From Treponema sp. (GTDB lineage: Bacteria > Spirochaetota > Spirochaetia > Treponematales > Breznakiellaceae): a DNA stretch of 41,282 bases. The position numbers and the translations under genes are program-made. Below, piece by piece: positions 17,795 to 26,018 of this stretch. Numbering within the stretch: position 1 is the first letter of the stretch; each line of letters starts with the position of its first letter. The notes below the pieces were generated by a model. It ran no database searches, was not told where the DNA came from, and saw only the letters and a program-made list of their open reading frames with translations. The stretch is taken from positions 1 to 41,282 of the forward strand of contig WRIB01000022.1 in the NCBI GenBank assembly GCA_009782955.1, written 5' to 3'.

Positions 17795-18748
17795 ATGCTG
17801 AAAAATTTTAAATTTAATTCCAAAGCAACTCAAACAATTCTGGCATTTACAAGCTTGATTTTGCTCATTATTGTATTTTCAATTCTTACGCCGAATTTTC
17901 GCACCTATAGCAACATGAATACCATACTTCTGGCAACAGCGGTAAATGGAATTCTTGCGGTGGGGATAACCTTTATTATTATTACCGGAGGGATTGATCT
18001 TTCCATAGGCACAGTTATGACTTTCTGTTCGGTAATGTGCGCTGTTTTTATTACAAGGTTTCATTTTCCCGTCTTTATAGGGCTGGCATTAACCGTTGTT
18101 TGCGGTGCACTGTGCGGCTTTGTTAACGGTACCTTAATTGCGAAATTTAAATTACCGCCTTTTATAGCAACTTTGGGCATGATGAACATTACAAAAGGGT
18201 TAAACCTGATTATTTCCGGTATGAAGCCCGTTTATCTTACAGAAGTCGAAGGCTTTTCCAACATCGCTTTAAAAGTAATATTTGGAATTCCTTCCGGGGT
18301 TGTAATATTTTTTATTGCTGCAATTATTGCAGGTTTTATCCTTAGTAAAACAATACTGGGCAGATATACCTTTGCAATCGGATCCAACGAAGAATCGGCC
18401 CGTTTATCAGGTATAAACACAGATTTATGGAAAATGGGAATTTACAGTTTAAGCGGCGCGTTCTTTAGCATTGCAGGTATCGTAATGGCCAGCCGCCTCA
18501 GTTCGGCCCAGCCTGCCCTGGGGCCCGGTTATGAGATGGATGCTATAGCCGCAGCTGTAATCGGCGGTTCCTCGCTTTCCGGCGGAGAGGGCAGTATTTT
18601 GGGAACCATTATCGGAGCCTTTATTATTACGGTACTTACCAACGGTCTGCGTATTCTGTCGGTTCCCCAGGAATGGCAGATGGTGGTTACCGGCCTTATT
18701 GTTATCGGCGCCGTTTATATGGATATTGCACGCCGGCGAATTAAATAG
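17795..18748 (+). CDS. Ribose-type sugar ABC transporter permease
   Basis: The 317-residue protein has about eight hydrophobic segments and the RbsC-type motifs GGIDLSIGTVM and YTFAIGSNEESARLSGIN, with AAAVIGGSSLSGGEGS in the second half. It should form a homodimeric channel with the two-domain ATPase encoded just upstream. GTGAGG lies upstream of the start as Shine-Dalgarno. Two short hairpins lie in the 74-base gap before the binding-protein gene. Confidence 0.93.
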   Translation: MLKNFKFNSKATQTILAFTSLILLIIVFSILTPNFRTYSNMNTILLATAVNGILAVGITFIIITGGIDLSIGTVMTFCSVMCAVFITRFHFPVFIGLALTVVCGALCGFVNGTLIAKFKLPPFIATLGMMNITKGLNLIISGMKPVYLTEVEGFSNIALKVIFGIPSGVVIFFIAAIIAGFILSKTILGRYTFAIGSNEESARLSGINTDLWKMGIYSLSGAFFSIAGIVMASRLSSAQPALGPGYEMDAIAAAVIGGSSLSGGEGSILGTIIGAFIITVLTNGLRILSVPQEWQMVVTGLIVIGAVYMDIARRRIK

Positions 18749-18755
18749 GTTTTCG

Positions 18756-18796
18756 GCGGTATGACCGCAGAAAATAAACCATGAAGTTTTCATGGT
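18756..18796 (+). other. Two hairpins between permease and binding-protein genes
   Basis: GCGGT (18756-18760) pairs with ACCGC (18764-18768), and ACCATGAA (18778-18785) pairs with TTCATGGT (18789-18796) around GTT. The second is followed by only a weak T stretch. They could stabilise the downstream binding-protein mRNA by blocking 3'-5' decay, or be a weak terminator. Confidence 0.45.
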
Positions 18797-18822
18797 ATTT
18801 CATTATCCGAATGGAGGAAAAG

Positions 18823-19773
18823 ATGAAAAAAACAGTGTTGTTGATTCTTTGTCTTGCAATTGTAGCAGGTATATTTATTGCCTGTTCACAATCCGGAGGA
18901 CAGGCAAGCGGGAAAACCTATATTCCCCTGGTGTCAAAAGGATTCCAGCATCAGTTCTGGCAGGCTGTAAAGCAGGGCGCTGAACAAGCGGCAAGAGATT
19001 TCGATGTAGAAATCAACTTTATAGGTCCTGAAAGCGAATCCCAGGTTGACAAGCAGATGGAAATGCTTCAAACCGAACTGGGAAAGAAACCCGCGGCTCT
19101 GGGTTTTGCGGCTCTTGACAGTAAAGCTGCCATCCCGTTGCTCCAGCAAGCAAATATTCCGGTAATTGCTTTTGACTCCGGTGTCGACTCTGACATCCCC
19201 CTTACCACCGTATCTACCAACAATAAAAATGCTGCGGCCATGGCTGCGGATAAAATGGCAGAAGCAATTGGCGGAAGCGGTAAAGTGGCGGTTATTGTCC
19301 ACGATCAAACCAGCCGTACCGGTATTGAACGACGGGACGGATTTCTGGAGCAGATGAAGTCAAGATACCCCGACATTGAAGTAGTTGACGTCCAATACGG
19401 CGGCGGAGATCACCTTAGGTCTGCCGACATCGCCAAGGCCGTTATTAATGGTAATCCTGACCTTAAAGGCTACTATGGTGCCAATGAAGGTTCGGCCATC
19501 GGTGTAGTCAATGCGGTAACAGAGCTTGGTATTGCCGGTCAGATTATTGTAATTGGATTTGACTCAGGCAAACTTCAGCTTGATGCTATTCGTTCCGGTC
19601 TTATGTACGGCGCTGTACAGCAGAATCCGGTCGGCATGGGATACAGAACCGTAGAAGCAGCTGTAAAAGCCCTTAAGGGTGAATCATTGCCCAATCACAT
19701 TGATTCCGGTTTTGTTTGGGCTGACAAGGCCAATCTTGATACTCCCGAAGTTCAGGCTGTTGTTTACGAATAA
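18823..19773 (+). CDS. Ribose-type sugar ABC transporter substrate-binding lipoprotein
   Basis: ATG 18823 is chosen because GGAGG lies 6 bases upstream; this gives 316 residues with a signal peptide ending FIAC, so Cys21 is the likely lipid anchor. The mature protein is a type I periplasmic-binding fold (RbsB-like): YIPLVSKGFQHQFWQAVKQG at its start, IPVIAFDSGVDSD in the middle, and GFDSGKLQLDAIRSG near the hinge. It should bind a monosaccharide, by context L-fucose, and deliver it to the upstream permease and ATPase. It is the last gene of the operon, unlike the CUT1 operon where the binding protein is first. Confidence 0.92.
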   Translation: MKKTVLLILCLAIVAGIFIACSQSGGQASGKTYIPLVSKGFQHQFWQAVKQGAEQAARDFDVEINFIGPESESQVDKQMEMLQTELGKKPAALGFAALDSKAAIPLLQQANIPVIAFDSGVDSDIPLTTVSTNNKNAAAMAADKMAEAIGGSGKVAVIVHDQTSRTGIERRDGFLEQMKSRYPDIEVVDVQYGGGDHLRSADIAKAVINGNPDLKGYYGANEGSAIGVVNAVTELGIAGQIIVIGFDSGKLQLDAIRSGLMYGAVQQNPVGMGYRTVEAAVKALKGESLPNHIDSGFVWADKANLDTPEVQAVVYE

Positions 19774-19780
19774 GTTTTTT

Positions 19781-19826
19781 TAAAACAGCATTAACGGGCT
19801 CGCTTCAGGGCGAGTCCGTGTGCTGT
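19781..19826 (-). terminator. Probable ruvC terminator overlapping its 3' end
   Basis: On the minus strand an outer stem (ACAGCA with TGCTGT, 19785-19790 and 19821-19826) encloses an inner 10-base stem (19794-19803 with 19810-19819, one mismatch). The 3' arm is followed by TTTTA. The hairpin includes the last ruvC codons and its stop. The convergent fuc operon ends just to the left and may share it only weakly. Confidence 0.5.
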
Positions 19827-20282
19827 ACAGATTGCCGCTCCCAGGGCATCTGCCGCATGATCAGGTTTTGGGATTACCGGCAGTCCTAAAATAAGAGCTG
19901 CCATTTCCTGAACCTGTTCCTTATCCGCTTTCTTTACTCCAACTACTGCCTGTTTTATTTGATTCGGCGTACATTCTGTTAAGGGAAGATTCCGTTCAGC
20001 CATAGCCAGAGAGAGGACTCCCCGTGCCTCTGCCACTGCAATTGCGCTTGAAACATTTTTTCCAAAGTACAGTGTTTCCATGGAAGCTTCTGAAGGATTA
20101 TAGGTGTCCAGTACGTTATTAATTTCACGGTAAATTTTAAAAAGCCGCTCTGCACGCGGCAAAGCAGCTTCTGTTTGAATACAGCCGTGTGCTAAATATT
20201 TTATACGGCTTTTTTCATAGTCAACTATACCCCAGCCGGTTGACGCCAGGCCGGGATCAAGACCAATGATACGTCTTTTCAT
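19791..20282 (-). CDS. ruvC: Holliday junction resolvase RuvC
   Basis: The 163-residue endonuclease resolves four-way junctions together with RuvAB. Acidic active-site residues are visible: Asp9 in GLDPG, Glu69 in METLYFGKN, and Asp141/Asp145 in PDHAADALG. Length is typical. It starts 14 bases after the yebC stop, an arrangement widely conserved in bacteria, so the two are probably cotranscribed; ruvA and ruvB are not in this window. It converges on the fuc operon with 17 bases between stops. Confidence 0.97.
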   Translation of the reverse strand: MKRRIIGLDPGLASTGWGIVDYEKSRIKYLAHGCIQTEAALPRAERLFKIYREINNVLDTYNPSEASMETLYFGKNVSSAIAVAEARGVLSLAMAERNLPLTECTPNQIKQAVVGVKKADKEQVQEMAALILGLPVIPKPDHAADALGAAICTAHGLALKRAR

Positions 20283-20296
20283 TTTGGGTTGGCAAA

Positions 20297-21037
20297 TTAC
20301 TCGGGAGTAAAACCTTCGGGAAGAGCCATATTGTGATACACATTCTGGACATCGTCGTTTTCTTCCAGTTTATCTATCATACGCAATACCTTGGCAGTAG
20401 CGTCATTTTCCAGAGTTACTTCCGCTTCTGCAACCATGCTTACTTCAGCACTGAGCGTTTCAAAATTTTTGGCGCCAAGGCTTTCCATAACTGTTTCAAA
20501 ATCTTCCGGGGCACTGGTTACTTCTACTATTCCTTCGTCTGCCGAAACATCTTCCGCACCGCCTTCCAGAGCAACTTCCATTACCTGGTCTTCGGTGTAT
20601 TTTTCTCCGTCCAGATGAATTACTCCCTGCCGCTTGAAAAGTCTGGCTACAGAACCGGATTTGGCTAGTTCCCCGCCTCCCCGCGTAAGGATGTTTCTGA
20701 CATCTGCCGCAACCCGGTTTTTATTGTCGGTGAGTACTTCTATAAGGAGCCCTACCCCTCCGCCTGCATAGGCTTCGTAGGTAAGTTCTTCATAATTAAC
20801 GCCTTCCAGTTCTCCCGTACCTTTTTTTATTGCCCTGTCAATATTATCTTTGGGCATATTGGCGCCCCTGGCTTTTAAAACGGCAGTTCGTAACCTGGGG
20901 TTGCCATTAAGGTCTCCCCCGCCCATACGTGCTGCAATGGAAATTTCTTTAATTAATTTGGTGAATATCTGGCCCCGTTTTGCATCTGCGGCGCCTTTTG
21001 CATGTTTAATAGTTGCCCATTTACTATGGCCGGACAT
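20297..21037 (-). CDS. yebC: YebC/PmpR-family protein
   Basis: The 246-residue protein begins MSGHSKWATIKHAKGAADAK, the family's hallmark, and has the three-domain layout of YebC/TACO1 proteins. Members have been described as DNA-binding regulators, and more recently as translation factors that relieve ribosome stalling. It is the first gene of a yebC-ruvC unit. The start is supported by GAGGAAGGAG upstream. The acidic C-terminal part (LEENDDVQNVYHNM) is typical. Confidence 0.96.
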   Translation of the reverse strand: MSGHSKWATIKHAKGAADAKRGQIFTKLIKEISIAARMGGGDLNGNPRLRTAVLKARGANMPKDNIDRAIKKGTGELEGVNYEELTYEAYAGGGVGLLIEVLTDNKNRVAADVRNILTRGGGELAKSGSVARLFKRQGVIHLDGEKYTEDQVMEVALEGGAEDVSADEGIVEVTSAPEDFETVMESLGAKNFETLSAEVSMVAEAEVTLENDATAKVLRMIDKLEENDDVQNVYHNMALPEGFTPE

Positions 21038-21100
21038 AACTACTCCTTCCTCGCGAATTTCACTTAAACAATGAATTTAAAATGAGACAAGAAACTGTAA

Positions 21101-21139
21101 GAAAACAAGGGATAATCATGTTCATGGAAAATCCCCTGT
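21101..21139 (-). terminator. Terminator after the small four-cysteine gene
   Basis: On the minus strand ACAGGGGAT (21139-21131) pairs with ATCCCTTGT (21113-21105), with one G-U pair, and the stem is followed by TTTCTT. It lies 12 bases past the stop of the 77-residue gene. This separates that gene from yebC. On the plus strand the same stem is followed by TTTTG, so it could act in both directions. Confidence 0.6.
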
Positions 21140-21150
21140 TTTGAATATAA

Positions 21151-21384
21151 CTAACGGGTTTCCCACTTACTCCTGGAAATTGCCTTTTCAACTGAATCCC
21201 GAATCAGCCTTTCGTACCATTCGTAATTAAACGGCTGTTTGGTCCTGACCACTGGTTTTAGGGTAAATTGCAGCTGATCATTGCAGGCTTCGCAGATATC
21301 CCTATTGGCCACGTGAAAATAACTCCGCTGATTAATAGCTGTGGTAATATCCTTGTGGCACACATCACATTTAAGGCTCTTCAT
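21151..21384 (-). CDS. Small four-cysteine (zinc-ribbon-like) protein of unknown function
   Basis: The 77-residue protein has two CxxC pairs, CDVC at residues 6-9 and CEAC near 31-34, separated by about 21 residues, which suggests one zinc site. The C-terminal half is basic and lacks other recognisable motifs. The start ATG 21384 has GAGGAGT 5 bases upstream, and a good promoter lies before it, so I think it is a real gene. It is monocistronic, bounded by a terminator. I do not recognise a family; binding of nucleic acid or a partner protein is only a possibility. Confidence 0.65.
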   Translation of the reverse strand: MKSLKCDVCHKDITTAINQRSYFHVANRDICEACNDQLQFTLKPVVRTKQPFNYEWYERLIRDSVEKAISRSKWETR

Positions 21385-21427
21385 GTCAACTCCTCATCCT
21401 GAAGAATAATCAAATCTAATATTAAGA

Positions 21428-21456
21428 AGTTTACCTCATTTATCAAAAAATGTAAA
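21428..21456 (-). promoter_or_regulatory. Promoter of the small four-cysteine gene
   Basis: Read on the minus strand, TTTACA (21456-21451) and TAAACT (21433-21428) are 17 bases apart, about 44 bases upstream of the start codon. It abuts the divergent NeuB-like gene. Confidence 0.45.
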
Positions 21457-21463
21457 GTACTTT

Positions 21464-22558
21464 ATGGAGAAAAAAAATCCCTTTATCATTGCAGAATTGG
21501 GTTCTTCTCATGGAGGGGATATAATAAAGGCAAAAGAGCTTATATCCGCTGCTGCGGAAGCCGGGGCTGACTGTGTAAAATGCCAAATTATTTTTGCAGA
21601 TGAGATTTTACATCCAAAAACCGGCAAAGTTAAGCTTCCCGGAGGTGATATTCCTCTGTATGAGGTCTTTAAAAGTCTGGAAAAAGACGAAAACTTCTAC
21701 AGAGAGATGAAAAATCAGGCTGAACTATGCGGAATTCAATTCCTGGCAACCCCTTTTGGCCAAAAAAGCGCTAAATTATTGAAAAAATTGAATCCAACCG
21801 CAGTCAAAATTGCCTCTCCGGAGCTGAATTATACCGATTTACTGAAGGAAATAGGATCCTGGGGGCAGTTAATATACCTTTCTACAGGGGTTTCTACTCT
21901 GGGAGATATTGAGGAGGCGGTGGGGATCCTTAATAAAGCCGCTTTTGAGAATTCAAAAACTTCAATAATCACCCTGCTTCATTGCGTTACTGCATACCCT
22001 GCACCGCCTGAAAATTACAATCTACGGGTACTGCCCAATCTTGCTGGTATTTTTGGCACTGAAGCAGGAATAAGCGATCATTCTCTTAATCCGGTTCTGG
22101 TTCCTGTTCTGGGATATTCTATGGGAGCAGTGGTCATCGAAAAACACTTTTGCCTTTCCCGCAATGATCCGGGTCTGGATGACCCGATAGCACTGGATCC
22201 AATAACATTCAAACAAATGTATACAGCATTACATAGAGCAGTTGGCCTGGAAACAGATCAAATAATTAAGGAAATGAAGGGCGAATTTGGTTCTGAACTG
22301 GTAGAAAAAACCCTGGGAAACGGCGTAAAAACCCTCTCGGCTTCGGAAAAAACCAACTATGGCCGGACAAACAGGTCTGTCCATGCCCTGCGGGACATTG
22401 CTGAAGGAGAAACCATAAAACCGGAAATGATTGCCGTCTTGCGTACCGAAAAAATACTCCGCCCCGGTCTTCATCCCCGGTATGAAAGCGCCATTTTAGG
22501 CCGAAAAGCCCGGAATACTATTCCGGCAGGGGAAGGTGTTCGCTTTCAGGATGTTTGA
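21464..22558 (+). CDS. N-acetylneuraminate/pseudaminate synthase-like protein (NeuB/SpsE family)
   Basis: The 364-residue protein has the NeuB TIM-barrel signature IIAELGSSHGGD at residues 8-19, KCQIIFADEILHP, FLATPFGQKSA and KIASPELNY, followed by a C-terminal antifreeze-like SAF domain from about residue 300. Family enzymes condense phosphoenolpyruvate with an N-acetyl amino sugar to give nonulosonic acids, used on surface glycans or flagellins. No other nonulosonate genes (NeuA, NeuC, PseB) are next to it, so its exact sugar is unknown. Start ATG 21464 has no clear Shine-Dalgarno. Confidence 0.85.
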   Translation: MEKKNPFIIAELGSSHGGDIIKAKELISAAAEAGADCVKCQIIFADEILHPKTGKVKLPGGDIPLYEVFKSLEKDENFYREMKNQAELCGIQFLATPFGQKSAKLLKKLNPTAVKIASPELNYTDLLKEIGSWGQLIYLSTGVSTLGDIEEAVGILNKAAFENSKTSIITLLHCVTAYPAPPENYNLRVLPNLAGIFGTEAGISDHSLNPVLVPVLGYSMGAVVIEKHFCLSRNDPGLDDPIALDPITFKQMYTALHRAVGLETDQIIKEMKGEFGSELVEKTLGNGVKTLSASEKTNYGRTNRSVHALRDIAEGETIKPEMIAVLRTEKILRPGLHPRYESAILGRKARNTIPAGEGVRFQDV

Positions 22559-22650
22559 AACCATTGAAAAAAAATCAAAATTTGGTTATTATTTATAAGT
22601 ATCTGTGAAAATTCTTATTTTACGAAGTATCAGGGGGAGGCAAGTGTTAT

Positions 22651-23466
22651 ATGGCTAATGCACCAGCAGGTGCGGCACAGTATTTAGCCCGGTTTAGTGA
22701 ACAAAGCATTTCTTGCAGTCCGTATGCCCTTGCCAAGCTGGGGGTTGATCGCAGCCGCTGTTCGCTGAAAATCGAAGATTACATGATACTCTGCATACCC
22801 TTTCAATTCGGCTTTAAACGTTCGCTTTTTATTGCTTCTCTTTCAAAGCAGGAACTGGTTTTTTTTCAAAAATATGTCAACAATATTGCCAATCTGTCTA
22901 TTTCCTTTCTAAGGCCCGGTAAAGCCGAGCCGTTAAATTTCTTTATTCGCTGTACATTAACCCAGATTGGTCAAATGAAAGATAAGGAAAATGTTGGACT
23001 CTTTGTCGTTGATTATAAAAGCACCCCGGATGAACTGGTAAGGATACTGGGAGGATTTCTTGAATTCCAGGACAAACTTCGCTTTCAGTACGATGATTAT
23101 TCTAAAAAAGTGATTCGGGTTACTCCGGAAGCGGCAAAAATTTTGGGATACAATATGTTTGCAACCGTTGCCGACGGAACTCCCAATGGCCGGCGTATTC
23201 AGGTTGTAAATTTCCACAGCAAGATGATAGAACAGTTGGAAGCTGCAGGGGCTCCGGTACGTGTGCAGGGAACAAAGGTAGACTACCAGCTTTTCTTTAA
23301 GAAATTCCGTATTGCGGCTTCCGGTACTGTAGAGACCGCAGTTCAGCTACCCCAGGGTATTATCAGAACCGTAGTAAATATTAATTTTAGCCCGGAACTT
23401 GTGGAAATAATTGACGATTACTGGTTAAGTGTCCAAAATGTACCTCCGCAGCAGGCAGTAAAATAA
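22651..23466 (+). CDS. PlzA-like PilZ-family protein of spirochaetal type
   Basis: The 271-residue protein has no signal peptide or membrane segment. The stretch LGVDRSRCSLKIEDYMILCI followed by PFQFGF (about residues 30-55) resembles the N-terminal PilZ-N domain of the Borrelia c-di-GMP receptor PlzA, as I recall it. The C-terminal half has a beta-rich layout that fits a PilZ fold, but I cannot find a clear RxxxR plus D/NxSxxG motif, so cyclic-di-GMP binding may be lost or degenerate. Its stop overlaps the hisS start (TAATG), implying translational coupling. GGGGAGG lies 12 bases before the start, rather far. Family assignment is moderate. Confidence 0.6.
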   Translation: MANAPAGAAQYLARFSEQSISCSPYALAKLGVDRSRCSLKIEDYMILCIPFQFGFKRSLFIASLSKQELVFFQKYVNNIANLSISFLRPGKAEPLNFFIRCTLTQIGQMKDKENVGLFVVDYKSTPDELVRILGGFLEFQDKLRFQYDDYSKKVIRVTPEAAKILGYNMFATVADGTPNGRRIQVVNFHSKMIEQLEAAGAPVRVQGTKVDYQLFFKKFRIAASGTVETAVQLPQGIIRTVVNINFSPELVEIIDDYWLSVQNVPPQQAVK

Positions 23467-24788
23467 TGCCGTTTATTGAGCCGAAGGTTCTTAAAGGGTT
23501 TCGGGATTTTCTTCCCCTTCAGGAATTAACCCGCCGCAGCATGATCGAAAAGATCGAAAATTCTTTTCGATCTTTTGGTTTTGTTCCGATTGACACTCCT
23601 GCATTGGAATATGCGGAAATACTCCTGGGCAAGGGCGGCGGCGAAACGGAAAAACAAATATACCGGTTTACCGATCAGGGCGGAAGGGATGTTGCATTGC
23701 GTTTTGATCTTACGGTTCCTTTTGCCCGTTTTACGGCCGAACACCGCGCCGGCCTTATCCTTCCATTTAAGCGTTATCACATAGCAAAAGTCTGGCGCGG
23801 AGAAAATACCCAGCGCGGACGATACCGGGAATTCACCCAATGTGATTTTGACATTGTGGGAAGCGACAGTGTTGCCGCAGATTTTGAAATACTCCTTATT
23901 ATGTATAAAACCCTGCACATACTCTGTAATGATTTTACGGAAAATAATAATATTACCGGCAGCAATACAATCAGCATACGAATAAATCACCGTGGACTCT
24001 TTAACCGGTTTTTGGCTTCGTTGGATATTGGGGAAAAATCTGCGGAAATACTAAGGCAGGTGGATAAACTGGCCAAAACTGGCCGCGATGCCGTTCAGGA
24101 ACAGATTGAACAGATTATAGGTAAAGATAAAAGTAATAAGATTCTTGATTACATTTCCCTTGGACAAAATGATGGCTTTGATACAGTGTTGGAAAAACTT
24201 AAGGAAGCAGCCGGCGAAGATAACGATATAGAACATTTGCGCAAACTTCGCAGTTTTATGAAAGATGCCGGTGTTGCAGATAGTTTTTTTCTGGACCCGT
24301 CTATTACCCGCGGACTGGATTACTATACCGGGATTGTCTATGAAACATTTCTAAACAAGCTGCCTGCCATAGGATCAGTTTGTTCGGGAGGCCGTTACGA
24401 CAACCTTACCGGAGTTTATTCAAAGGAGCAGGTTCCCGGTGTCGGTTCTTCCATTGGACTGGACAGGCTGCAGGCGGCGCTGGAAGAATTGGGTCAGATA
24501 AACCAGCATTGCGGCTATGCGGATGCAGCTATAATTTGTACGGAGGCAGAAAATGCAGGAAAAGCACAGAAAGCTGCAGAATGTTTCCGCAAACAGGGCA
24601 TAAGCTGCGAAGTATTTTTTGAATCAAAAAAAATTACCCAACAGTTTATGCTTGCGGAAAAAAAAGGAATACCCTGGGTAATAATTCCGGATTATGGAAC
24701 GGAGCGCTTTACCCTGCGAAACATAGGCAGCCGTGAAGACCGTGAAAATATTGATCTTGAAGAGGCTGTCTCCTTGATCAAACAATAA
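23466..24788 (+). CDS. hisS: Histidine--tRNA ligase
   Basis: The 440-residue class II synthetase charges tRNA-His. The motif 2 region is visible as RYHIAKVWRGENTQRGRYRE followed by FTQCDFD, and the histidine-specific HisA motif is RGLDYYTG, followed by SVCSGGRYDNL. The C-terminal anticodon-binding domain follows. The start overlaps the stop of the PilZ-like gene. The 3' end overlaps the convergent aminotransferase by 11 bases, so no separate terminator fits between them. Confidence 0.97.
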   Translation: MPFIEPKVLKGFRDFLPLQELTRRSMIEKIENSFRSFGFVPIDTPALEYAEILLGKGGGETEKQIYRFTDQGGRDVALRFDLTVPFARFTAEHRAGLILPFKRYHIAKVWRGENTQRGRYREFTQCDFDIVGSDSVAADFEILLIMYKTLHILCNDFTENNNITGSNTISIRINHRGLFNRFLASLDIGEKSAEILRQVDKLAKTGRDAVQEQIEQIIGKDKSNKILDYISLGQNDGFDTVLEKLKEAAGEDNDIEHLRKLRSFMKDAGVADSFFLDPSITRGLDYYTGIVYETFLNKLPAIGSVCSGGRYDNLTGVYSKEQVPGVGSSIGLDRLQAALEELGQINQHCGYADAAIICTEAENAGKAQKAAECFRKQGISCEVFFESKKITQQFMLAEKKGIPWVIIPDYGTERFTLRNIGSREDRENIDLEEAVSLIKQ

Positions 24789-26007
24789 GCCCGTTCCATT
24801 CCCTAACGGCTTCTTTAAATGCGGCGGAAGAAGCACGAATTATTTTTTCGTCTACACAATAGGCAAAACGTATCCACCCCGGGCCGGCAAAGCCGCTTCC
24901 CGGTACTCCCAAAATCAGGTGCTTTTTCAGGCATTCGGAAAAAGAAACATCATCGGTAATTGACCGGCCGTTTGATTTTCTTTCGGGAACCTTTACAAAA
25001 AAATAAAATGCGCCTTCCGGCTGTGCATACCGGAGTCCGGCATTGTCCAGAACTTCTTTAAATGCTGATCTTCGCCGGTCGTATATTGTTACATCTGCTT
25101 TTTGATCCTGTAATTCCGCCACAATCCGCTGCATTAAGGCAGGAGCGTTTACAAAACCCAGTACCCTGTTTGCATAGATAAGCGCATTCAGCAGATCTTC
25201 TTTTTCGCTTAACTGCGGACCTGCTGCAATATACCCAATCCGTTCTCCCGGAAGAGAAAGACTTTTGGAATAGGAAGTTACAACAATGGATTCTTTATAA
25301 GCTGAAAGTACCGGCGGTACGGTTATGCCGTTGTATACAATTTCCCTGTAGGGTTCGTCTGCTACAAGGTAGGGGAAGCGGCCGGTCTTTGTCCCGTGAA
25401 TACGCAGCAGTGCTGCCAATGCCGTAATGTCCTGTCCGGTATACACTTTGCCCGTCGGATTGTTGGGTGAATTGATTAAAACCGCAGCTGTTTTGTTAGA
25501 CAATGCCTTTTCTATCTCATTTATATCCAATGAAAAATCCGGAGTTGTTGCCGCTTCTGTTAATGTTCCTCCGTGGTTTTTTATATAATTGCGGTATTCC
25601 ACAAAATACGGTTTTGGGACAATTACTTCGTCGCCGGGATTTAAAATGCTTTTAAACACAACATTTAAGCCGCCGGCAGCTCCTGCCGTCATAGTAATAT
25701 TGGCCGGCGGAACAATGCATTGATGGTCGGAGGAAGCTTTCTTTGAAAGCGATTCACGGACTTCGGGATATCCGGCATTGGGCATATAACCATGCTTCCC
25801 CTTTGTTTTTCCGGACACATCATCTTCCGCCATGCGTAAAAAAACATCCTTAAAGGCATCTGGCGGTTCAAGATCGGGATTTCCCAGGGAAAAATCAAAA
25901 ACTTTATCAGCGCCGTATTGTTTTTTAAGCTCGTTTCCTTCTTCAAACATCTTTCGAATCATGGAAGAGGAAGCAAGCGCTTCCTTTATTGCCAAGGCTA
26001 TTGCCAT
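24778..26007 (-). CDS. Class I/II pyridoxal-phosphate aminotransferase
   Basis: The 409-residue enzyme has the fold-type I landmarks: NSPNNPTGKVY (179-189), ADEPY (216-220) and the PLP lysine Lys248 in SYSKSLSLPGERIGY, with FAYCVD near the C-terminus holding the substrate-carboxylate arginine region. The amino donor and acceptor cannot be read from sequence; aspartate or aromatic aminotransferase activity is usual. The start is supported by AAGGAG. It is divergent from the AraM-like gene, with only 11 bases between start codons, so each promoter must lie within the other gene. Confidence 0.92.
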   Translation of the reverse strand: MAIALAIKEALASSSMIRKMFEEGNELKKQYGADKVFDFSLGNPDLEPPDAFKDVFLRMAEDDVSGKTKGKHGYMPNAGYPEVRESLSKKASSDHQCIVPPANITMTAGAAGGLNVVFKSILNPGDEVIVPKPYFVEYRNYIKNHGGTLTEAATTPDFSLDINEIEKALSNKTAAVLINSPNNPTGKVYTGQDITALAALLRIHGTKTGRFPYLVADEPYREIVYNGITVPPVLSAYKESIVVTSYSKSLSLPGERIGYIAAGPQLSEKEDLLNALIYANRVLGFVNAPALMQRIVAELQDQKADVTIYDRRRSAFKEVLDNAGLRYAQPEGAFYFFVKVPERKSNGRSITDDVSFSECLKKHLILGVPGSGFAGPGWIRFAYCVDEKIIRASSAAFKEAVREWNGLIV

Positions 26008-26018
26008 AATTACTCCTT

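Noticed and set aside
22559-22650. Riboswitch or terminator before the PilZ-like gene
   Set aside because: Only a short AACCA/TGGTT stem is present, with no known aptamer pattern.
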